Shown in pieces: positions 1 to 8,547 of a stretch of DNA of 64,000 nt. A model generated the notes under the pieces. It was not told where the DNA came from, ran no database searches, and worked only from the letters and a program-made list of their open reading frames with translations. The stretch lies in contig NZ_JACJTU010000001.1 of NCBI RefSeq assembly GCF_014698835.1, positions 124,001 to 188,000 of the forward strand. Direction: 5' to 3'. Every line of letters begins with the position of its first letter. Position 1 is the first letter of the stretch. Source of the DNA: Nostoc paludosum FACHB-159. Lineage in GTDB: Bacteria > Cyanobacteriota > Cyanobacteriia > Cyanobacteriales > Nostocaceae. The position numbers and the translations under genes were made by a program.

Positions 1-117
1 GGAGAAAGCGATCGAGAGCGAGTTTTGAGAGTTGGTTTTGACAAACACATTGCCAAACCAGTACAACCAGTTGAACTCCTGACTTCAATTGCAGATTTGC
101 TCAAGCAAAAATTTTAA
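1..117 (+). CDS. C-terminal end of a response-regulator receiver (REC) domain protein, truncated by window start
   Basis: The window opens inside a reading frame that runs to a TAA at 115-117. The 38 visible residues include GFDKHIAKPVQPVELL followed by an amphipathic helix. This is the classic end of a receiver domain: the conserved K-P (with a cis-proline) that contacts the phospho-aspartate, then helix alpha-5. The protein ends right after alpha-5, so the receiver is the last domain, either of a single-domain regulator or of a hybrid histidine kinase. The rest lies upstream, so kinase or output domains cannot be judged. Confidence 0.8.
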   Translation, partial: GESDRERVLRVGFDKHIAKPVQPVELLTSIADLLKQKF

Positions 118-265
118 GGACGCAGGAGGCAGAAGGCAGGAGGCAGAAGGAATCCCCATAAATAAATTTAGGGGATTTAATGCTCAACGATATAGCAACA
201 TGAATGCATAAAAAAGTTTTGGTAAAATTGCTACAGGTAAATAATTAGTAGCTTGGGAAATACAC
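118..265. repeat. Short intergenic region with GCAGGAGGCAGAAG tandem motif
   Basis: Directly after the stop, positions 121-150 hold imperfect direct copies of gcaggaggcagaagg. Complementary versions (cctcctgcctcc, gccttctgcc) occur at about 5384-5421 and 28285-28315, so this is a dispersed low-complexity repeat of the genome. The rest is AT-rich and probably carries the promoter of the next gene, but no convincing -35/-10 pair was found. Confidence 0.5.
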
Positions 266-652
266 ATGAAAACCACTGGTATTCATCATGTAGCAATAAT
301 TTGTTCTGACTACGATCGCTCAAAAAAGTTTTATGTTGAAACTTTAGGTTTTGCGATTATTGCAGAGACCTTTCGTGCCGAGAGAAATTCTTATAAATTA
401 GATTTACGAGTTGGAGAAAATGCTCAAATAGAGTTATTCTCCTTCCCCAACCCGCCGCAAAGATTTAGTAGTCCAGAGGCTTGTGGTTTAAGGCATTTAG
501 CTTTTAAAGTTGATGATATTGAGCAAAGTGTAAATTACTTAAAATCTCAAGGTGTAGTGACAGAAAATATTAGAGTTGATGAACTAACAGGCAAAAAGTT
601 TACTTTTTTTAAAGACCCAGATAATTTACCATTAGAAATTTATGAAAATTAG
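266..652 (+). CDS. VOC (glyoxalase/bleomycin-resistance/dioxygenase superfamily) protein
   Basis: 128 residues, a complete single vicinal-oxygen-chelate domain made of two beta-alpha-beta-beta-beta modules. The N-terminus TGIHHVAIICSDYDRSKKFY supplies the first metal-ligand histidine and the typical S-x-x-F-Y helix. The second half (LRHLAFKVDDIEQSVNYL) repeats the pattern, and the end FFKDPDNLPLEIYEN carries the usual D-P-D-x-x-x-x-E ligand motif. It resembles the YaeR/GloA2-type small VOC proteins; the substrate is unknown. Its last 11 bases overlap the downstream acetyltransferase gene, which suggests co-translation. Confidence 0.85.
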   Translation: MKTTGIHHVAIICSDYDRSKKFYVETLGFAIIAETFRAERNSYKLDLRVGENAQIELFSFPNPPQRFSSPEACGLRHLAFKVDDIEQSVNYLKSQGVVTENIRVDELTGKKFTFFKDPDNLPLEIYEN

Positions 653-1103
653 AGAATATAGATTATCTGATACTCAGGCGATCGCCAATTTATTTTACGA
701 TACAATTCACGAAATTAATATTGCCGACTACACTCAAGAACAAGTCGAAGCTTGGGCACCGAAAAATATGGACTATGAAGTTTGGCATAAAAGATTACAA
801 GTCAAGCTACCCTACATTGCTGAAGATAATGGCGAGATAGTTGGCTTTGGAGAATTAGAAGCCGATGGTCACATTGATTGTTTTTATTGTCATAGCAAAC
901 ACCAAAGAAAAGGTATTGGTTCAAAACTCTTAACACATATAGAAAATACTGCAAAATCACAAGGAATTACACGACTGTATACAGAAGCGAGTATTACTGC
1001 AAAGCCATTTTTTGAAAATAAAGGATTTATTGTAGTCAGGGAACAGCAAGTAGAACGGCGGGGAGTTTGGTTTAAAAACTATGTAATGGAAAAATATTTA
1101 TAA
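642..1103 (+). CDS. GNAT family N-acetyltransferase
   Basis: 153 residues with a full GNAT fold. An N-terminal substrate-side segment is followed by EIVGFGELEADGHIDCFYC (beta-4) and the acetyl-CoA pyrophosphate loop QRKGIGSKLL, a good fit to the Q/R-x-x-G-x-G/A motif A. The C-terminal part FFENKGFIVVREQQVERRGV is typical of the YafP/ElaA-like group. The start lies inside the end of the VOC gene (11-bp overlap, different frame), so the two form a bicistron. Pairing with a VOC protein hints at modification of a small molecule or toxin, but that is inference only. Confidence 0.88.
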   Translation: MKIREYRLSDTQAIANLFYDTIHEINIADYTQEQVEAWAPKNMDYEVWHKRLQVKLPYIAEDNGEIVGFGELEADGHIDCFYCHSKHQRKGIGSKLLTHIENTAKSQGITRLYTEASITAKPFFENKGFIVVREQQVERRGVWFKNYVMEKYL

Positions 1104-1322
1104 ATCGGCATTACTAACATACTTCATTTTAATTAAGCGATTAAGTAAGCTAACGATACACATTTAATGCTTGAATACAATTCTTATAATTTAAAAGATA
1201 TAGCCGCAGCCACATAAATTAGGACATAATAACAAGCGTGAATGCTAGGAATGGTAATAGTTTTACCTCCTGCCTCTCGCTATATAGCAATCCTATTTGA
1301 TTTGCTCTCCATCGAAAGGCTC

Positions 1323-1355
1323 AGATCCCCGACTTCTTGAAGAAGTCGGGGATCT
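1323..1355. repeat. Near-perfect palindromic element (family 'agatccccgacttctt')
   Basis: The arms AGATCCCCGACTTCTT (1323-1338) and AAGAAGTCGGGGATCT (1340-1355) are exact complements around a single central base, followed by TTTTT on the + strand. The same arm sequence recurs at 12683-12715. It is therefore a dispersed palindrome that probably also works as a transcription terminator here, downstream of the VOC/GNAT pair. Confidence 0.8.
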
Positions 1356-1478
1356 TTTTGCTCATAACTCATTTAGAACTGCTATATAAAAATTTAAATT
1401 AGCAAATTGGTATTATAATATGTGTAGGTTGAATGCCTAAATAACAATATTAAGTAAGTGAGTCTAATTAATAAATAA

Positions 1479-1500
1479 TCGGTGCAGTTGACTGCACCGA
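1479..1500 (-). terminator. Hairpin, likely terminator of the PIN-TRAM gene
   Basis: TCGGTGCAGT (1479-1488) and ACTGCACCGA (1491-1500) pair perfectly with a 2-base turn. Read on the minus strand the stem is followed by a T-rich run (TTATTTATTAAT). It lies 47 bp past the stop of the minus-strand gene. Confidence 0.65.
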
Positions 1501-1547
1501 TCGCTGGCTACGCACAATTTAATTATTAATTGCACCTAACATTTCCC

Positions 1548-2624
1548 TCACGCCAATGCTGAAGCTTGGGGTTTGGCAAAAATCATCCGCCCTGCTGTAG
1601 TTTGCAAAGCACTGGTGACTACTACTCGAAGTTCACCACCCACATAACTGCTGCCTTCTTCAACGACTACCATTGTGCCGTCATCGAGGTAACCAATGCC
1701 TTGGCTGGGTTCTTTACCTTCTTTGAGAATCTTCAAATCTAGGTTGTCACCAGGTAAATAACTGGGACGGACGGCGTTAACTAAATCATTGACATTTAAA
1801 ACAGGTACTTTCTGAACGCTGGCAACTTTAGATAAGTTGTAGTCATTGGTTAGCAATGTACCGCTAATTTCTTGGGCAAAACGGACTAACTTGGCATCAA
1901 CTGTGGGAATATCTTCGTAGTCAATTGGGTTGATGAGGATGCGATCGGGGTAAGTTTCTTTAATGCGGTTGAGAATTTCTAGTCCTCGCCTTCCCCGGAC
2001 TCGTTTTTGATCTTTGCTAGCATCGGCTACTTGTTGGAGTTCTTGCAAAACAAACTGCGGTACGAGAATTTGTCCTTCCAAAAACCCTGTTTCTAGTAGC
2101 GCTTCAATGCGACCATCGATAATGCAGCTAGTGTCTAAAACTTTGGTATTGGCGGGTTTTAGCGTTCCTTCCACAATCAAAGATTCTACGGTGTTGGGAT
2201 TAATGAACCGCAATAAACCGCGTCCGTGGGTATCTGCTAAATTCATACCAGTGACAGACAGGATAATACTGCCGACAACTGCCACTAGTGGTTTAATAAA
2301 TCCGAAATCTGCGGGTATGGGTAACAAAAATAACGGCGCTAGCATGAGGTTCGCTAGCAATAGCCCAATCACTAAACCAATGGCACGAGTTAAGATAACT
2401 TCTAGAGGCATTTCTTTGACTTGTGCCTCTAAGCGACGATATGTAGTCTGGAAACTCAAGCCGATAGCACCACCAATAATGGCGGCAAAAACGGCAATAA
2501 TTAAACGTAAAGCTTCGACATTTGTCACCTTCTCTAAGGTGCCATTGGGTAGTAGTTCGATGCTGTAGAACCCTATTCCCGATGCTGCTAGGATGAATGA
2601 AAAAATGATAATGGCGTCAAGCAT
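1548..2624 (-). CDS. PIN/TRAM domain membrane protein (YacL-like)
   Basis: 358 residues. The N-terminal third has four hydrophobic segments (about residues 1-20, 38-58, 82-104 and 112-130). A PIN nuclease domain follows, starting at VLDTSCIIDGR, with acidic residues in ELQQVAD, TVDAKLVRFA and LLTNDYNLSK that fit the metal-binding site. The C-terminus (KEGKEPSQGIGYLDDGTMVV...) is a TRAM beta-barrel, a predicted RNA-binding module. The architecture matches Bacillus YacL and its conserved cyanobacterial orthologues, inner-membrane proteins suspected of RNA cleavage; the target is unknown. It is transcribed alone and divergently from hemW. Confidence 0.88.
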   Translation of the reverse strand: MLDAIIIFSFILAASGIGFYSIELLPNGTLEKVTNVEALRLIIAVFAAIIGGAIGLSFQTTYRRLEAQVKEMPLEVILTRAIGLVIGLLLANLMLAPLFLLPIPADFGFIKPLVAVVGSIILSVTGMNLADTHGRGLLRFINPNTVESLIVEGTLKPANTKVLDTSCIIDGRIEALLETGFLEGQILVPQFVLQELQQVADASKDQKRVRGRRGLEILNRIKETYPDRILINPIDYEDIPTVDAKLVRFAQEISGTLLTNDYNLSKVASVQKVPVLNVNDLVNAVRPSYLPGDNLDLKILKEGKEPSQGIGYLDDGTMVVVEEGSSYVGGELRVVVTSALQTTAGRMIFAKPQASALA

Positions 2625-2875
2625 GGTTATCTTGTTTTCCTACAACTGTGTTAACCGATAAAATTAGGTATTTTTTATTTCATCGGTAATATAGACTAAT
2701 CAATATTGAATTACACTAAGGGTTTAGGCAAACAATATCTGCAATTATTATAACCAAAGGCTTTTATCTTCATATTTTTCATTGTTTCGTTGTAAAACGA
2801 TAAAAACTTGTAAAAAAACTAATTATTTTCACGATCGCTAATTGGCAATTGGACTAACTTATATTCTTTCTTAAA

Positions 2876-4042
2876 ATGAGTCAAAATTTTGATGTTTCTG
2901 GAATTGTGAGTTCCGCTTATGTACATATTCCCTTTTGCAGACGGCGGTGTTTTTATTGTGATTTCGCTGTGTCTGTTGTCGGCGATCGCTTGCGGGGCGA
3001 AACATCTGGTACTATCTCCCAATATGTTGAGGTGCTATGTCAAGAAATTGCCATTACACCAGCATTTGGTCAACCCCTAAAGACAATTTTCTTCGGTGGC
3101 GGTACTCCTTCGCTGCTATCAATAAACCAGTTACAACGCGTACTTACACAATTAGAACAGCGTTTTGGTATCGCTTCTGGGGTAGAAATTTCAATGGAAA
3201 TAGACCCGGCGACCTTTGATTTAGAACATTTAGCAGGTTATCGTAGTGCAGGCGTCAACCGCGTTAGTTTGGGCGTACAAGCCTTTAGTCAAGAATTATT
3301 GCAAGTTGCAGGGCGATCGCACTCGGTCGATGATATTTTTGCAGCTATAGACTTAATCCACCAAGTCGAGATTCCCGAATTTAGCTTAGACTTAATTTCG
3401 GGATTGCCGCATCAGTCTTTGGATCGATGGCAAGATTCTTTAAACAAAGCCGTGGCAGCTTCACCCACTCACATATCTATCTACGACCTTACCATCGAAC
3501 CAGGTACAGCCTTTGGTCGTTACTACAAACCGGGTGAGGGTCCTTTGCCGACGGATGAAAGTACAGTCAAAATGTACGAAATGGCGCAGCAGGTTTTGAC
3601 TGATGCAGGTTATGAACATTACGAAATTTCTAATTATGCTCAGCCCGGTCACCAATGCCGACATAATCGAGTGTATTGGGAAAACCGCCCCTATTATGGT
3701 TTTGGCATGGGTGCGGCGAGTTATATTGAGGGAAAACGCTTCACTCGTCCGCGTAAGACTAAAGAATATTACCAATGGGTGCAAGCTGGCGCTGTGATTG
3801 ATTGTGAAGTGACCCCCCCAAAGGAAGTATTGTTAGAAACATTAATGTTAGGGTTGCGTTTAGCGGAGGGTGTAAACTTGGCAGTATTTGGGCAACAGAA
3901 GGTAGAAGAAATTTGTAGATACTTGCGATCGTATTTTGATAAAGGTTGGGTGGAAATTGTAGGAGAAAGGTTGCGTTTGACCGATCCCCAAGGGTTTTTG
4001 TTTTCTAATGTAGTTTTAGCAGAATTGTTTGAAAAATTATAA
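2876..4042 (+). CDS. hemW: HemW, radical SAM heme chaperone / coproporphyrinogen oxidase-like
   Basis: 388 residues. YVHIPFCRRRCFYCDF gives the radical-SAM CxxxCxxC cluster at C21, C25 and C28, with the family's aromatic-C-D-F ending. GGGTPSLL (about residue 74) is the SAM-binding glycine motif, and VNRVSLGVQAF and FSLDLISGLPHQ are HemN/HemW core signatures. The C-terminal part carries the HemN_C domain (LMLGLRLAEGVN). The first ATG precedes the conserved block by 14 residues and no good Shine-Dalgarno is visible. Characterised HemW proteins bind and deliver heme rather than oxidise coproporphyrinogen, so that is the preferred function. Confidence 0.92.
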   Translation: MSQNFDVSGIVSSAYVHIPFCRRRCFYCDFAVSVVGDRLRGETSGTISQYVEVLCQEIAITPAFGQPLKTIFFGGGTPSLLSINQLQRVLTQLEQRFGIASGVEISMEIDPATFDLEHLAGYRSAGVNRVSLGVQAFSQELLQVAGRSHSVDDIFAAIDLIHQVEIPEFSLDLISGLPHQSLDRWQDSLNKAVAASPTHISIYDLTIEPGTAFGRYYKPGEGPLPTDESTVKMYEMAQQVLTDAGYEHYEISNYAQPGHQCRHNRVYWENRPYYGFGMGAASYIEGKRFTRPRKTKEYYQWVQAGAVIDCEVTPPKEVLLETLMLGLRLAEGVNLAVFGQQKVEEICRYLRSYFDKGWVEIVGERLRLTDPQGFLFSNVVLAELFEKL

Positions 4043-4052
4043 GAATCGGTTT

Positions 4053-4240
4053 AGGGGCATGGGCATGGGGCATAGGTGCAGAGGGTATAGGCTATGGGAA
4101 GTGTGGGGAGTGTGGGGGGATGGGGAAGTGTGGGAAGAAAGAGAATTTATGCCCTCGTCTCTTCCCACACCTCCCACACCTCCCACCCCTCCCACACTCC
4201 TGTTTGGCCAATGCCCAATGCCCCATGCCCCATGCCCTAA
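4053..4240. repeat. Paired tandem heptamers forming a long imperfect inverted repeat
   Basis: The left half holds gggcatgggcatggggcat (4056-4074) followed by copies of GTGTGGG. The right half holds cccacac/cccacct copies (4164-4198) and then aatgccc/atgcccc copies (4210-4238). The two motif types appear in mirror order on opposite strands, so the unit could fold into one long hairpin between hemW and the uridylyltransferase gene. The heptamer periodicity is that of the short tandem repeats (STRR) of heterocystous cyanobacteria. Confidence 0.75.
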
Positions 4241-4249
4241 AACGAATTT

Positions 4250-5167
4250 ATGCAAAAACATCAAGTTAAAAAAGCTGTAATTCCAGTAGCTGGTTTTGGC
4301 ACTCGTTTGTTTCCGGCTACGAAAGTTGTGAAAAAAGAACTTTTCCCAATTATCGATGGAGATGGTAGGGCAAAACCTGTGATTCTGGCAATTATTGAAG
4401 AAGCGATTAGTGCTGGAATTACCGAAGTAGGAATAGTGGTGCAGCCAGATGATAAAGAAATGTTTGAAGATTTATTGAAAAAACCACCCAAAAAAGAACT
4501 TTTCGCCAAACTTTCACCAGAAAATCAAGAATATAGCCGCTATTTACAAGATTTGGGTAGCAAAGTTACTCTCTTATTTCAAGAGGAACAATTAGGCTAC
4601 GGTCATGCTGTATTTTGCGCTAAGGATTGGGTACAAAATGAGCCGTTTCTGTTAATGCTGGGCGACCATATTTATACATCTAATTCAGAAAAATCTTGTG
4701 CTAGTCAAGTTTTAGATGTTTACGAACAAGTTAATCAAAGTGTTATTAGTTTAACTACAATGTCGGCAGAAATGCTTTATAAAGCAGGATGTGTAACAGG
4801 AGTTTGGCAAGAGTTAAACTCGATTTTTAAGGTTACGCAACTTTATGAAAAACCTACGATTGAGTATGCACAAAGGCATTTGCATGTCGAAGGAATGCCA
4901 GAAAATGACTTTTTATGTATGTTTGGCTTATATTTATTGACACCAAAAATTTTTGATTTTTTAGCAGAACACATTAATCAAAATTTCCGAGAACGAGGTG
5001 AATTTCAGCTAACATCCTGTTTAGAAAGATTGCGTCAAGAAGAAGGGATGACGGGATATGTTGTTAAAGGTAAGTGTTTTGATATAGGTTTGCCAGATGC
5101 TTATCGCCAAACAATGATTGATTTTACCGAAGAAAGGCAGAAGGCAAGAGGTAGAGGGTACGATTAA
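4250..5167 (+). CDS. galU: UTP--glucose-1-phosphate uridylyltransferase-type nucleotidyltransferase
   Basis: 305 residues. The signature KKAVIPVAGFGTRLFPATK (residues 7-25) with KELFPI just after is the nucleotide-binding loop of sugar-phosphate nucleotidyltransferases, and the spacing matches GalU. GYGHAVFCAKDW, MLGDHIYTS (metal-binding Asp), YEKPTIEYA and FDIGLPDAYRQTMIDF follow in the GalU order. It would make UDP-glucose for polysaccharide and glycolipid synthesis. Several residues in the sugar pocket differ from textbook GalU, so another sugar-1-phosphate is possible. It stands alone, flanked by repeats. Confidence 0.82.
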   Translation: MQKHQVKKAVIPVAGFGTRLFPATKVVKKELFPIIDGDGRAKPVILAIIEEAISAGITEVGIVVQPDDKEMFEDLLKKPPKKELFAKLSPENQEYSRYLQDLGSKVTLLFQEEQLGYGHAVFCAKDWVQNEPFLLMLGDHIYTSNSEKSCASQVLDVYEQVNQSVISLTTMSAEMLYKAGCVTGVWQELNSIFKVTQLYEKPTIEYAQRHLHVEGMPENDFLCMFGLYLLTPKIFDFLAEHINQNFRERGEFQLTSCLERLRQEEGMTGYVVKGKCFDIGLPDAYRQTMIDFTEERQKARGRGYD

Positions 5168-5259
5168 TACCATTTCACTTTAAGATTGATACAAATAGGC
5201 AGCAGGGGGGAAGAATTAAAGACTAATCATTATGTATCAGCCATTTCGTGAAATGGTAT
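5167..5259. repeat. Inverted repeat after galU
   Basis: ATACCATTTCAC (5167-5178) and GTGAAATGGTAT (5248-5259) are perfect 12-bp complements separated by 69 bases. A second, local palindrome CCATTTC/GAAATGG (5241-5256) overlaps the right arm. This looks like a small mobile-type repeat, possibly with terminator activity for the convergent genes. The rest of the gap to 5437 carries cctcctgcc repeats near 5384-5421. Confidence 0.6.
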
Positions 5260-5437
5260 AATAAGTATTAATTAAAACTTTAATTCTGATCTAAAGCCCA
5301 GTTTGAAGCAATAATTATACTGATAATGCTTCCACCAAGGTATAAAACTTCCTTGCCTCAATCCCATTCTTTTAAAGGTGGGTTACCTCCTGCCTCCTGC
5401 CTTCATCCTCCTGCCTCCTGAAAAGTGCTTTCTAAAC

Positions 5438-6391
5438 TCATAATTTATCGATATTTTTTCCCAAACCGGATCTCAATTTAATTTCATATATTCCCAGGAA
5501 CCCTGCTGCAAGCAGCAAAGGGAAAAAGTAGTATACTCCGCGATAAGCTAATAGGGAACCCAGAATCGCCACTGCCGAAATTTTGGATGACAAAAACAGC
5601 AATATTACAGTTTCAAAGACACCCAAGCCGCCAGGAATATTACTAACTACACCTGCAAACATCGCTAGTAAATAAATTCCTAAAAAGTCTAGATAAGATA
5701 AGGATATATTACTAGGAAATATTACATAAAGAATTGCCGCGGCTAAAATCCAGTCAAGGCTAGAAATTACAATTTGAGCTAAGGATATTGGCAAGGAAGG
5801 AAAGCGAAATTCGTGTCGATGAATAATTAATGGTTGTTTAATTAAAATACTTCCCAACAAGTATATAGCAATCAACAATAGAAAAATTATTCCGATGGGA
5901 CGTACTGTGGCAAAAGGCAAATGTAGTTGTGTAGGAATTGCTAAAGGGTTGGTAATAAATATCAATCCCGCAGTTGCAAACATTCCCAGCCAAAAAGTGA
6001 AATTAACAAAAGCAATAACTTGAGCGATCGCCACTGCTGACACTCCCCAATTAGCATAAAATCGATAACGGATAGCACTGCCAGTCAGCAAGGCAAAACC
6101 GATAGTATTGCTAAATGTAGAACTAATGAAGTTAGTAAAAGCAATCTTATTCCAGCTTAGGGAACGATTAATGTATTTAAAACCCAAAATATCGTACCCA
6201 ATCATCACTAAATAGCCCAAAGCTGTCAGCCAAATTGCCAAACTTAAGCGACTTTTAGGAATTGCTGCTAAAGAGTTGAGGATATCACGATAATTATACT
6301 CATGCAATTCGTGAGCGATCGCCCACAAAGAAAGCATCAATAGCAACAAGCCAAACAAAGAACTGAAATTAATTCGCAGCTTTTTAGACAT
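5438..6391 (-). CDS. Flippase-like integral membrane protein (LPG_synthase_TM / UPF0104 family)
   Basis: 317 residues from the ATG at 6391; a TTG two codons upstream is the alternative start. There are about eight hydrophobic helices. The motifs FTNFISSTFSNTIGFALLTGSAIRYRFY and FAGVVSNIPGGLGVFETVILLFLS are hallmarks of the lysylphosphatidylglycerol-synthetase TM domain that forms the N-terminal flippase half of MprF. Here that half is a separate gene, divergent from the esterase/DUF2156 genes. It probably translocates a modified lipid across the membrane; this comes from family membership plus context. It has its own promoter region in the 136-bp divergent spacer. Confidence 0.85.
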   Translation of the reverse strand: MSKKLRINFSSLFGLLLLMLSLWAIAHELHEYNYRDILNSLAAIPKSRLSLAIWLTALGYLVMIGYDILGFKYINRSLSWNKIAFTNFISSTFSNTIGFALLTGSAIRYRFYANWGVSAVAIAQVIAFVNFTFWLGMFATAGLIFITNPLAIPTQLHLPFATVRPIGIIFLLLIAIYLLGSILIKQPLIIHRHEFRFPSLPISLAQIVISSLDWILAAAILYVIFPSNISLSYLDFLGIYLLAMFAGVVSNIPGGLGVFETVILLFLSSKISAVAILGSLLAYRGVYYFFPLLLAAGFLGIYEIKLRSGLGKNIDKL

Positions 6392-6453
6392 CCTCAAGAA
6401 ACTTATCCTAACTTTTGATTTTTAACTTACAAACAGTCGTACAGTTTCCATCG

Positions 6454-6495
6454 TGTTGACACAACATTGACAAATTACTTGCGTAAACTTTTGAT
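6454..6495 (+). promoter_or_regulatory. Candidate promoter and small palindrome in the divergent spacer
   Basis: TTGACA at 6467-6472 is followed 17 bases later by TTTGAT (6490-6495), a fair sigma-70 pair pointing at the first esterase gene. Just upstream, TGTTG-ACA-CAACA (6454-6466) is a perfect short inverted repeat that could bind a regulator. A second TTGACA overlaps it at 6456-6461. Confidence 0.4.
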
Positions 6496-6527
6496 TGCTA
6501 GCACCAAATGTCTAATGCCTTTTAAAG

Positions 6528-7490
6528 ATGAACTACAAAAAATCAAAAATGTTTTTGCTACTTTCAGTATTGACACTAGTTAGTTGTAATTTATCCCAAA
6601 GTGTCGTCGCCAAACCACCCCAACAGCAAAACTTACAAACAACGCCTTCCCCTCTTCCATCCCAGCCTAATGCTAGCGATTTGCCTACTTCCCTCAGCTA
6701 TAAGATTGAAACTTACGATAGTCAAATCATGGGTGCAAGTCGTACCTACGGCGTTTCTTTACCCCCTGACTACGAACAAAACCCAAAACGCAGCTATCCT
6801 GTAATCTTTCTTCTCCACGGTGGACACGGTAATGCTACAGATTGGTTTGTTGAAAATAAGGGACAAGCTCTTAAAACTCTCAAACAACTTTATATTACAG
6901 GTAAGTTGCCACCCAGCATAATTATTACACCAGATGGTAACGACAAACGCGGCTCTAGCCCCTACCGAGACCCTGAATATATCGATGGCCCAAACGGTAA
7001 AATTTCTACAGCCTTGGGAGATGAATTAGTAAAAGTTGTACAAAGCCGTTATCGTACAATACAAAATCCAGATTTTTGGGCCATAGGTGGTTTATCTTCT
7101 GGCGGTTGGGGTGCTGTTAACGTAGGATTACACAATTGGAATCATTTCTCCATTTTATTTAGTCATAGTGGTTATTTTCAGGATAAAAGTGGCCCGACAA
7201 ATAGCCCAATAATTTATATCAAAACTATTCCACTACAAGCGCAAAAACGGTTGAGAATTTATCTCGATTCTGGTAAATCTGATATTGAAGAAATTGAAGA
7301 AGGCCAAAAATTTAGTCAAGTCCTTGCAAAACTCAAAATTTACCATCTATTTCGTGAGTTTCCCGGCGGTCATACTTGGCAATATTGGCGGGAACATTTA
7401 GCTGATTCTTTGACATTTGTAGGCGAACAATTCAAATTATCAGAAATAGCACATCAAGCTGATAACCAAAGTTTGAATTTTAAAAAATAA
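6528..7490 (+). CDS. Alpha/beta-hydrolase, esterase D/feruloyl-esterase-like lipoprotein (paralogue 1)
   Basis: 320 residues. A short hydrophobic leader ends in LTLVSC with Cys20, a plausible lipobox, so the protein is probably a lipoprotein outside the cytoplasm. A Pro/Gln-rich linker (about 28-54) precedes the hydrolase domain. PVIFLLHGGHGN (91-102) is the oxyanion region, GLSSG (188-192) places the nucleophile at Ser190, and PGGHTW near the C-terminus offers the catalytic His. It is clearly homologous to the next gene (same LLHGGH, ITPDGND, GLSSGGWGA and SHSGYF blocks), a tandem duplication. The substrate is unknown; context points to an envelope ester such as aminoacyl-phosphatidylglycerol. 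Confidence 0.85.
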   Translation: MNYKKSKMFLLLSVLTLVSCNLSQSVVAKPPQQQNLQTTPSPLPSQPNASDLPTSLSYKIETYDSQIMGASRTYGVSLPPDYEQNPKRSYPVIFLLHGGHGNATDWFVENKGQALKTLKQLYITGKLPPSIIITPDGNDKRGSSPYRDPEYIDGPNGKISTALGDELVKVVQSRYRTIQNPDFWAIGGLSSGGWGAVNVGLHNWNHFSILFSHSGYFQDKSGPTNSPIIYIKTIPLQAQKRLRIYLDSGKSDIEEIEEGQKFSQVLAKLKIYHLFREFPGGHTWQYWREHLADSLTFVGEQFKLSEIAHQADNQSLNFKK

Positions 7491-7618
7491 ATAATCACAG
7501 AAGCTTCTCAAAACCTGGATGGTCAAATTTAAATGGAAAAACTCTGAGGAAAAATTTTACTGGATTAAGTATATTAAATTTTAATCCAGTAAAGGTGAAT
7601 TTTTTGCACTAAAAGTAT

Positions 7619-8527
7619 ATGAAGATTTCTAAATTTTTCATTAGCTTGGTAGGAGCGATCGCACTCCTCATCACGGTCGGTTATTATTATGTATTTATAT
7701 TAGGTGCGCCGCAACTAGACCCGCCGCAAGAAGAAACAAATACTGGGCTAAAGTTTCAATTAGCAAGCTTCAATTCCCAAGCGATGGGTACAGTCCGCAA
7801 CTATGGCGTAATTTTACCTCCAGGCTATAACAAAAACCAGCAAAAACGTTACCCAGTGATATTCTTACTACATGGAGGACATGATAATGCTCGCGCTTTT
7901 GCTGATAAATATGCAATTTTAGATGTGTTGCACGAACTTTATCAAACTAAAAAATTACCGCCATCGATTGTAATTACACCTGATGGTAATGATAATCGTG
8001 GTTCCAGTCCATTGTACGATCCTGATTATTTTGATGGGCCAAATGGCAAAATTGGAACTTTAATTGGTTCGGAATTAGTACAAGTTGTTAAATCACGTTA
8101 CCGCACTTTAGAACAACCCCAATTTTGGGCGCTGGGAGGTCTATCTTCTGGGGGATGGGGAGCTTTTAATATCGGGTTACGCTATCTCAACAACTTCCAT
8201 ATTCTGTTTAGCCACAGCGGTTACTTTACTGATAGTAACGGTTCGCAAAATAGTCCTCAACAAATTGTGCAACAGCTATCACCTGAAGATAGAAAGCAAT
8301 TGCGTGTTTACCTCGATGCAGGCGCGAACGATATTGATTTACTAGCTTCTACCAAAGCTTTCCATGAAACCTTAAGTCAGTTAGGCATTGTTCATGTATT
8401 TTATGCTTTTCCCGGAGGTCATGGTTTATCTGGTGCCGATATTGGCTGGAACTACTTCCACAAACATCTCAAAGATTCTCTTTCTTATGTAGGAGAACAG
8501 TTTAAAAAATTTGGAATTACCAGTTAA
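7619..8527 (+). CDS. Alpha/beta-hydrolase, esterase D/feruloyl-esterase-like, membrane-anchored (paralogue 2)
   Basis: 302 residues. One N-terminal hydrophobic helix (about 7-29) with no lipobox cysteine suggests an uncleaved anchor with the catalytic domain in the periplasm. FLLHGGHDN (82-90), ITPDGNDNRGSS (119-130), GGLSSGGWG (173-181, nucleophile Ser176) and the C-terminal FPGGHG histidine complete the triad pattern. It lies 128 bp after its paralogue and only 20 bp before the DUF2156 gene, so it is probably in that operon. The different membrane attachment of the two paralogues may separate their sites of action. Confidence 0.85.
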   Translation: MKISKFFISLVGAIALLITVGYYYVFILGAPQLDPPQEETNTGLKFQLASFNSQAMGTVRNYGVILPPGYNKNQQKRYPVIFLLHGGHDNARAFADKYAILDVLHELYQTKKLPPSIVITPDGNDNRGSSPLYDPDYFDGPNGKIGTLIGSELVQVVKSRYRTLEQPQFWALGGLSSGGWGAFNIGLRYLNNFHILFSHSGYFTDSNGSQNSPQQIVQQLSPEDRKQLRVYLDAGANDIDLLASTKAFHETLSQLGIVHVFYAFPGGHGLSGADIGWNYFHKHLKDSLSYVGEQFKKFGITS

Positions 8528-8547
8528 GAGTTTTAACGCCAAAATTA

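Larger units (their letters stand above)
1104..1547. other. Intergenic region with two palindromes
   Basis: This is a 444-bp gap between convergent genes and no reading frame stands out. It holds two hairpin-forming palindromes, at 1323-1355 and 1479-1500, listed separately. A short tract at 1266-1280 (acctcctgcctctcg) belongs to the same family as the cctcctgcc repeats elsewhere in the window. Confidence 0.6.

Noticed and set aside
4029-4280. Overlapping frames in both strands between hemW and galU
   Set aside because: They are translations of the heptamer arrays (PTPPTPPTPP and similar).
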